In this document: in pieces, positions 6,001 to 10,483 of the stretch
Layout: each line of letters begins with the position of its first letter
Position numbering within the stretch: the first letter of the stretch is position 1
Assembly: GCA_902782985.1 (NCBI GenBank)
Contig: CACZPC010000188.1
Span: 1 to 10,483, forward strand
Direction of reading: 5' to 3'
DNA from: Oscillospiraceae bacterium
GTDB taxonomy: Bacteria; Bacillota; Clostridia; Saccharofermentanales; Saccharofermentanaceae
Length of the DNA: 10,483 bases
Translations under genes and position numbers: made by a program
The notes under the pieces: model-generated
What the model was told of the DNA's origin: nothing
The model's database searches: none
What the model saw: only the letters and a program-made list of their open reading frames with translations

Positions 6001-7518
6001 AGGATCCGTATGAGGTCACTGGTCGTAGCCATGGAAGAGCGTGAGCAGATGATGAAGGAGGGAAATCTTCCCGCCGCAGATAAGGCAAAGGATGATGCAC
6101 CTTATACGCTTAAGCGTGTCGAGTTCACTAAGGAGGACAAGGCAAAGCATACTATCAGCGCTCCGCAGATGGCGCCTATCCAGTTTGATCTGGTGGAGAG
6201 CGTATTCAGGAGCGGCGGATACAGGATGAAGCTTTTAAAGCAGGCTACTCGTGAGGATATCGAGTGCGGATTGAAGTTCGTTAATAACGATGCTTGTTTC
6301 CCCTCTATCGTCGTAGTAGGTCAGATGATCAATGCGATCTTAAGCGGAGAAGTGGATCCCGAGAACGTTACTCTTGCCATTACACAGACAGGCGGCGGAT
6401 GTCGTGCCACGAATTATGTTGCTTTCCTTCGAAAGGCATTAAAGGAGGCAGGCTATCCTCAGATCCCCGTAATCGCCATCTCGGCTCAGCAGTTCGAGAA
6501 GAATGAGGGACTTAAGTATACGCCTTCTCTTATCATCAATGCCGTAAGAGCACTCTGCGCTGGTGATATGATCAGCACGATGCTCCTGAGGACAAGGCCT
6601 TATGAGAAAGTTCCCGGTTCTGCCAACGCACTTTATATGTATATCAACAGGATCGGCAGAAAGCTCTTCAATAAGACGGAGTTTGCAGATGATCTTACCA
6701 AGAGATATGACGAGATCATGCCAAATAATTACTGGGATAAGACACCCGAAGAGAAGAAGAAGATAAGAGACTGCCTCGCGGATATCGGCGTGGATCTCGA
6801 GAATATTCCCGTGATCAAGAGCTATAAGAAGTTTGTTAAGTTCGCGGTGGAGAAATTCGACAAGCTTCCTCTTGAGGATATCCCCAGAAAGCCCCGTGTA
6901 GGACTTGTAGGTGAGATCCTTGTTAAGTTCCATCCCGATGCAAATAACAATGCGGTAGACGTCATAGAGGCGGAGGGCTGTGAGGCTGTACTTCCCGGAG
7001 TACTCGATTTCTTCCTGTACTGCTGCTATAACCCGGTATGGGCATCACAGAATCTCGGAAGATCCAGGAAGACTGCTTTCATCAACAAGAATGCCATCGA
7101 GCTTCTTGAGAAGTTCCGAAAGCCCATAAATGAGGCATTTAAGGCTACAGGCGGCAAGTTCATGCTCTCTGAGAGGATCGAGGAGCTTGCCAAGAAGTCA
7201 TCAACGGTATTGAGCTGCGGTAACTTCTGCGGTGAGGGATGGTTCCTGACAGCGGAGATGATCGAACTCATTCAGGACGGAGTACCGAATATCATCTGTG
7301 CACAGCCTTTTGCATGTCTTCCGAACCATGTTACCGGTAAGGGTATGATCAAGGAGCTCCGCCGTCAGTATCCGATGAGTAATATCATTCCCATTGACTA
7401 TGATCCCGGAGCATCCGAGGCTAACCAGCTCAACCGTATCAAGCTTATGATATCCACGGCACACGCCGTACATAATTCTCAGCTGGCTGAGGCAAAAGCG
7501 AAAGAGGCAAAGAAATGA
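3079..7518 (+). CDS. Giant 2-hydroxyacyl-CoA dehydratase activase-type protein (tandem ATPase, DUF2229, dehydratase-like)
   Basis: The 1479-aa protein joins modules that are separate in the classical 2-hydroxyglutaryl-CoA dehydratase system, where a [4Fe-4S] activase uses ATP to push one electron into an Fe-S dehydratase. Two BcrA/BadF/HgdC-type modules are visible. Module 1 (about 6-256) has Asp-Ile-Gly-Ser-Thr-Thr (11-16), Gly-Gly-Glu-Asp (104-107), Gly-Gly-Pro (215-217) and candidate cluster ligands Cys125 and Cys164. Module 2 (about 318-575) has Asp-Ala-Gly-Ser-Thr-Thr (323-328), Asp-Ile-Gly-Gly-Gln-Asp (418-423), Gly-Gly-Thr (536-538) and Cys443, Cys447 and Cys482. A metal-site candidate follows (Cys605, Cys608, Cys612, Cys631). 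Residues about 674-890 resemble DUF2229 (Ser-Val-Cys-Tyr-Pro at 724-728, Cys768, Cys772). The C-terminal part (about 1060-1460) is dehydratase-subunit-like, with Cys1073, Cys1108, Cys1380, Cys1384, Cys1407 and Cys1413. The protein is soluble and the substrate is unknown. GGAG precedes the ATG by ten bases. It overlaps the upstream gene by 1 nt and polA by 4 nt. Confidence 0.9.
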   Translation: MADIRYRLGLDIGSTTIKVVLLDGETIVHNEYRRHHSDISGLLNQLFDELNAKFPGISVSVTITGSGGLSVANWLGLKFIQEVMAETEAIKKYHPETDVIIELGGEDAKITYMHPVLEQRMNGTCAGGTGAFIDQMASLLQTDADGLNNFAKDYRSLYTIASRCGVFAKSDLQPLINEGAAKEDLAASIYQSVVNQTIAGLACGRPIKGNVAFLGGPLFFNSELRHAFERTLADKVDSFWMPDEAQIYVALGAALSSDDEPVVLGDLLERFKNKEGFTPDIIRIDPLFKDEDEKKRFYDRHAKDMIPTLDIKKQEGDLFLGIDAGSTTTKAVVINTEGELVYTYYASNKGNPVMSAVNILKDIYKQIPDKAHIAYSCVTGYGENIIKAALGIDVGEIETMAHFQSAKFFCPDVDFIIDIGGQDMKCMRIRNGVIDSIMLNEACSSGCGSFIQTFAQTLGMDPHNFSIEALKATNPVDLGTRCTVFMNSKVKQAQKEGASVGDISAGLSYSVVRNALYKVIKIRDTEQLGKNIVVQGGTFLNDAILRCFEIVSGRDVIRPNVAGLMGAFGAALIARTKFEDADGKSGILPESDLDKFEMESENTQCPYCGNHCRLTIATFSNGKRFVSGNRCEKGESVGLETEASKNELPNMFKWKYERTFAHYKPLAEKDAPRGVIGIPRVLNQYENYPFWFTTLTKLGFRVLISARSTHALFEKGMETIPSESVCYPAKLAHGHIENLISRGITTIFYPDIPYEQNENKGSGNHYNCPIVCSYPEVIRNNVENIKEKDIRFLNPFMPLDNLDTVAKTLAQTFSYLGITEAETVAAVAAGAEEYVTFKEEIRAKGQEMIEEMKQKGLKGIVLSGRPYHCDPEIHHGIPEMINQLGLGVLTEDSVAIPGRLQRPIRVIDQWMYHTRLYEAAAFVITQPNLELVQLTSFGCGLDAVTSDQVQEILESSGKLYTLLKIDEVSNLGAARIRMRSLVVAMEEREQMMKEGNLPAADKAKDDAPYTLKRVEFTKEDKAKHTISAPQMAPIQFDLVESVFRSGGYRMKLLKQATREDIECGLKFVNNDACFPSIVVVGQMINAILSGEVDPENVTLAITQTGGGCRATNYVAFLRKALKEAGYPQIPVIAISAQQFEKNEGLKYTPSLIINAVRALCAGDMISTMLLRTRPYEKVPGSANALYMYINRIGRKLFNKTEFADDLTKRYDEIMPNNYWDKTPEEKKKIRDCLADIGVDLENIPVIKSYKKFVKFAVEKFDKLPLEDIPRKPRVGLVGEILVKFHPDANNNAVDVIEAEGCEAVLPGVLDFFLYCCYNPVWASQNLGRSRKTAFINKNAIELLEKFRKPINEAFKATGGKFMLSERIEELAKKSSTVLSCGNFCGEGWFLTAEMIELIQDGVPNIICAQPFACLPNHVTGKGMIKELRRQYPMSNIIPIDYDPGASEANQLNRIKLMISTAHAVHNSQLAEAKAKEAKK

Positions 7519-10205
7519 GTAAGCGTCTCCTTCTGATAGACGGTAATTCCATTATGAACAGGGCATTTTATGCAGTAATAGGACGCGCCCCCATGATGGC
7601 TCCCGATGGTACTCCCACGGGTGCACTTAACGGATTCTTCAATACGTTGCTGTCCGTAAAGGACGAATATAAGCCCACTGATATATGTGTGCTCTTCGAT
7701 CTTAAAGCTCCCACTTTCAGACATAAGATGAGTGCGGAATATAAGGCTCAGCGCAAGGGGATGCCCCCGGAGCTTTCAGCTCAGATGCCAATAGTCAAGG
7801 AACTTCTCGACCTTATGGGCATCTCGAGGATGGAGATGGAGGGCTATGAGGCCGACGATCTTATCGGTACATTATCAAGGATCGGAGAAGAAGAAGGAGA
7901 CGATGTCTATATCCTTTCGGGTGACCATGACGACTTCCAGCTCATAAGCGACAAGGTCAAGGTCATAATGCCACAGAGCGGCAAGAATAAGCCTCCCAGA
8001 GTGCTCTATACGAAGGAGCTCTTCGAAGAGACATACGGAGTAGATCCGAACGTCTTTGTTCATGTTAAGGCGCTGATGGGAGATAATTCCGATAATATCA
8101 GGGGAGTGGAGAAAGTAGGAGAGAAGACTGCTTTCAAGCTTATCGCTCAATACGGGAGCGTAGACGGTGTCTATGATCATGCCGATGAGCTTACACCCGC
8201 TCTCGCTGCAAGAGTAAAGGAATCACGCGAGCTCCTTGATCTTAACCTGAAGCTCTGTACCATAGATCGTAATGTACCTGTCCCTTTCGGTACGGATAAG
8301 ACTTCATTTGAAGCGATCAGGGACAGACAGGGTATGTATGACAGGCTCTATTCACTTTCCCTGAAGCAGCTTACCAAGAAGCTGGGACTTGACGGTATGA
8401 AGACGACGGTTGCAGGTCCCGCGGAAGATGAAGATCCTCAGATAGCGGAGCTTATTGCAAAGACGGATTCGTTAGTATCTTCATTAGAGCTGTCTTATGA
8501 TAAGGTGCCTCAGCTTAAGCCCGACAGAGCGGTTGCCGTTGATCTTACTGACGGCAAGGCACTGGTTGCTTTTGAAGACGACAGCAAGGTATATGTGCTT
8601 GAGCCTGATGAGCTGCACGGTCTGTTTGAAGGAACTTCGGGTATAGTCCCTGTGGCATTCGACTATAAGGAAAAAAGCAAGATAATGTCTTTGGCGCTTC
8701 CGTGTGTTGACAGTATCTTCGATATAGCGATAGCCGGATATGTCTTTAATCTCATAGACGGAAGCAGGCCCGATCAGAGAAGACTATATGAGAGCCTGAT
8801 GCATTGTCCTTATCCCATTGATGAGGAAGCTGAAGAACCTAAGCAGCTTGATCTGACGGCTCAGCTTTTCGGTGAGAGTACAGAAGAGAAAGAAGATAAA
8901 CTTAAGATAGCGGCGCATAAGCTGATCCTTGTTCTTGCCATGAGCCAAAGACTTAAAAAGCTCATAGAGGAAGAACATAAGGAAAAGCTCCTTTATGAGA
9001 TCGAATTCCCGCTGGTAGTTACGCTTGATGCCATCGAACGTAACGGAATGCATGTATCCGGCGATAAGCTTACGGCGCTTCATGAAGAATTCTCATCAAG
9101 GCTCGGCGAGCTCGAAAGCAAGATCTGCAAAGAGACGGGATATGATTTTAATATTTCTTCGCCCAAACAGCTGGCTGAGGTGCTTTTCGATGAGGATAAG
9201 CTCAATCTGCCTCATGGCAAGAAAGGCAAGACCGGTGTCTATTCAACTTCGATCGATGAGCTTAACAGACTGAAGGGACTTCATCCTGTTATCGAAGATA
9301 TTATCGAATTCAGAGCTTTATCCAAGCTCGATTCCACATATGCCGTAGGTCTTAAGGAAAAGATAGAAGAAGACGGCAGGATCAGGACGACTTTTACTCA
9401 GGCGATGACCAATACCGGAAGGCTCTCTTCTACGGAGCCGAATCTTCAGAATATCCCCGTAAGGTCAGCTGAGGGCGCGAGGATCAGAGAATGCTTTACT
9501 GTTCCGGAAGGCCGAAGACTGGTTGATGCCGATTATTCGCAGATCGAATTAAGGCTTCTTGCCGCCATGAGTAAGGACGAGACCATGACTGAGGCTTTCC
9601 TTGACGGAGACGACATCCACAAAAGGACTGCCATGAAGGTATTCGGCGTCAGCGAAGAGATGGTAACGCCGAAGCAGAGAGCTGCGGCCAAGACGGTAAA
9701 TTTCAGTATCGTTTACGGCGTATCAGAGTATGGACTTTCCAATGATCTTCATATTTCCTATAAGGAAGCAAGTGAGCTTATAGCTTCTTATGGTGAGCAG
9801 TTCCCGGGCATCACGGGTTATCTTGAGAATCTTAAGGTATTAGGCGAAAGGCTGGGCTATGTTGAAACGATGTTCGGCAGAAGAAGGAACCTTGTGGAGC
9901 TTCAGTCACAGAACAGGAATATAAGGAATTTCGGCCTTCGTGCCGCGATGAATACACCCGTACAGGGAACTGCGGCGGATATAATCAAGATCGCAATGAA
10001 TAAGGTATATAAGGCTCTTAAGGATGAGGTCCCCGACGCTAAGCTTGTCATGCAGGTGCACGATGAACTTATCGTAGAGTGTGATGAAGCTGATGCCGAT
10101 AATGTGGCACGGATACTTAAGAGAGAGATGGAAGATGCAGTCAAGCTGAGCGTTCCGCTTGTAGCGGATGTCCACTGCGGAAGTAACTGGCTTGAAGCTA
10201 AGTGA
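7515..10205 (+). CDS. polA: DNA polymerase I
   Basis: This 896-aa enzyme fills gaps and removes RNA primers in replication and repair. The 5'-nuclease domain (about 1-290) keeps all the metal-binding acids: Asp9, Asp62, Glu112, Asp114, Asp115, Asp137, Asp139, Asp190 and Asp193, plus the Gly-Val-x-x-Val-Gly helix-hairpin-helix (197-202). The middle domain (about 330-490) has the position of a 3'-5' exonuclease but lacks its catalytic acids: the Asp-x-Glu motif is Asp-Leu-Thr (343-345), and the later Asp positions are non-acidic, so proofreading is almost certainly absent, as in many Bacillota. The polymerase domain (about 495-896) is intact: motif A with Asp673 and Glu678, motif B with Arg722, Lys726, Phe730 and Tyr734, motif C His849-Asp850-Glu851. 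The ATG lies inside the end of the upstream gene (ATGA overlap), with AGAGG seven bases before it. coaE follows after 18 bases. Confidence 0.98.
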   Translation: MSKRLLLIDGNSIMNRAFYAVIGRAPMMAPDGTPTGALNGFFNTLLSVKDEYKPTDICVLFDLKAPTFRHKMSAEYKAQRKGMPPELSAQMPIVKELLDLMGISRMEMEGYEADDLIGTLSRIGEEEGDDVYILSGDHDDFQLISDKVKVIMPQSGKNKPPRVLYTKELFEETYGVDPNVFVHVKALMGDNSDNIRGVEKVGEKTAFKLIAQYGSVDGVYDHADELTPALAARVKESRELLDLNLKLCTIDRNVPVPFGTDKTSFEAIRDRQGMYDRLYSLSLKQLTKKLGLDGMKTTVAGPAEDEDPQIAELIAKTDSLVSSLELSYDKVPQLKPDRAVAVDLTDGKALVAFEDDSKVYVLEPDELHGLFEGTSGIVPVAFDYKEKSKIMSLALPCVDSIFDIAIAGYVFNLIDGSRPDQRRLYESLMHCPYPIDEEAEEPKQLDLTAQLFGESTEEKEDKLKIAAHKLILVLAMSQRLKKLIEEEHKEKLLYEIEFPLVVTLDAIERNGMHVSGDKLTALHEEFSSRLGELESKICKETGYDFNISSPKQLAEVLFDEDKLNLPHGKKGKTGVYSTSIDELNRLKGLHPVIEDIIEFRALSKLDSTYAVGLKEKIEEDGRIRTTFTQAMTNTGRLSSTEPNLQNIPVRSAEGARIRECFTVPEGRRLVDADYSQIELRLLAAMSKDETMTEAFLDGDDIHKRTAMKVFGVSEEMVTPKQRAAAKTVNFSIVYGVSEYGLSNDLHISYKEASELIASYGEQFPGITGYLENLKVLGERLGYVETMFGRRRNLVELQSQNRNIRNFGLRAAMNTPVQGTAADIIKIAMNKVYKALKDEVPDAKLVMQVHDELIVECDEADADNVARILKREMEDAVKLSVPLVADVHCGSNWLEAK

Positions 10206-10223
10206 TAAAGAGGTGTTCGGATA

Positions 10224-10483
10224 ATGTTCGTACTTGGAATTACAGGCGGGATAGGAAGCGGTAAGAGCACAGTCAGCGGTATCTTAAGAGACCGCGGAGT
10301 ACTCGTTCTCGATGCCGATCAGATATCACGTGATGTTACGGCTTCCGGCGGTATAGCGATCCCGGAGATCACCGAGGTATTCGGCAACAGATCGGTATCC
10401 GCAGACGGTTCGCTCAACAGAAAGTACATATCATCGATCGTCTTCAAGGATAATAAGAAACTGGATCTGCTGTCTGCGATAAT
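10224..10483 (+). CDS. coaE: Dephospho-CoA kinase, partial (5' part)
   Basis: This enzyme phosphorylates the 3'-hydroxyl of dephospho-CoA with ATP, the last step of coenzyme A synthesis, in the cytoplasm. The window holds the first 86 of the roughly 200 residues normal for the family, and the reading frame runs off the edge intact. The P-loop Gly-Gly-Ile-Gly-Ser-Gly-Lys-Ser-Thr (8-16) is at the very N-terminus as expected, followed by the family motif Asp-Ala-Asp-Gln-Ile-Ser-Arg (30-36), which contributes to substrate binding, and a Phe-Gly and Asp-Gly-x-Leu-x-Arg region further on. ATG 10224 is preceded by AGAGG (10209-10213) with 10-nt spacing, and lies 18 bases after the polA stop with no terminator between, so it is co-transcribed with polA. 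A polA-coaE order is common in Bacillota, from general knowledge. Confidence 0.95.
   Translation, partial: MFVLGITGGIGSGKSTVSGILRDRGVLVLDADQISRDVTASGGIAIPEITEVFGNRSVSADGSLNRKYISSIVFKDNKKLDLLSAI

Noticed and set aside
1..10483. Very frequent GATC and GATATC motifs across the window
   Set aside because: They are explained by frequent ATC isoleucine codons after codons ending in G and by GAT aspartate codons; they are not clustered in the gaps as an origin or methylation-control region would be.

Overview
The window reads as a chromosomal segment of a Gram-positive anaerobe, most likely a member of the Clostridia (Bacillota). Four things support this. The genes are packed on one strand with strong AGGAG-type ribosome binding sites. 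Lysine is almost always AAG. DNA polymerase I has lost its proofreading residues, as is usual in Bacillota. A very large 2-hydroxyacyl-CoA dehydratase-activase-type protein is present, a family typical of anaerobes that use radical or low-potential Fe-S chemistry. No genus can be named from the sequence alone. Every supported gene is on the + strand, and no mobile element, CRISPR array, tRNA or rRNA is visible.

Layout. (1) Positions 1-162 are the 3' end of a small gene whose product carries a ribosomal protein L7/L12 C-terminal-like helical motif; a clear intrinsic terminator follows at 178-213. (2) A well-formed sigma-A-type promoter (263-290) drives a two-gene unit: a dihydrofolate reductase (324-821) and, overlapping it by one base, an unrecognised polytopic membrane protein with a soluble C-terminal domain (821-2125). 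(3) The 156-bp gap 2126-2281 holds two hairpins, the second a strong terminator, followed by a promoter. (4) A second unit then runs to the end of the window: an unrecognised 265-aa protein with a basic tail (2282-3079), a 1479-aa tandem activase/dehydratase-like Fe-S protein (3079-7518), DNA polymerase I (7515-10205) and the 5' part of dephospho-CoA kinase (10224 to the edge). Within this unit the junctions are a 1-nt overlap, a 4-nt overlap and an 18-nt gap, so translational coupling is likely.

How the genes may work together. polA and coaE are housekeeping genes. The large activase protein is the least understood known-family member: it combines two ATP-binding [4Fe-4S] activase modules, a four-cysteine metal-binding linker and dehydratase-like regions in one chain, which suggests a self-contained machine for ATP-driven low-potential electron transfer. 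The 265-aa protein just upstream is the best candidate for a novel partner. No intergenic stretch exceeds 300 bases.
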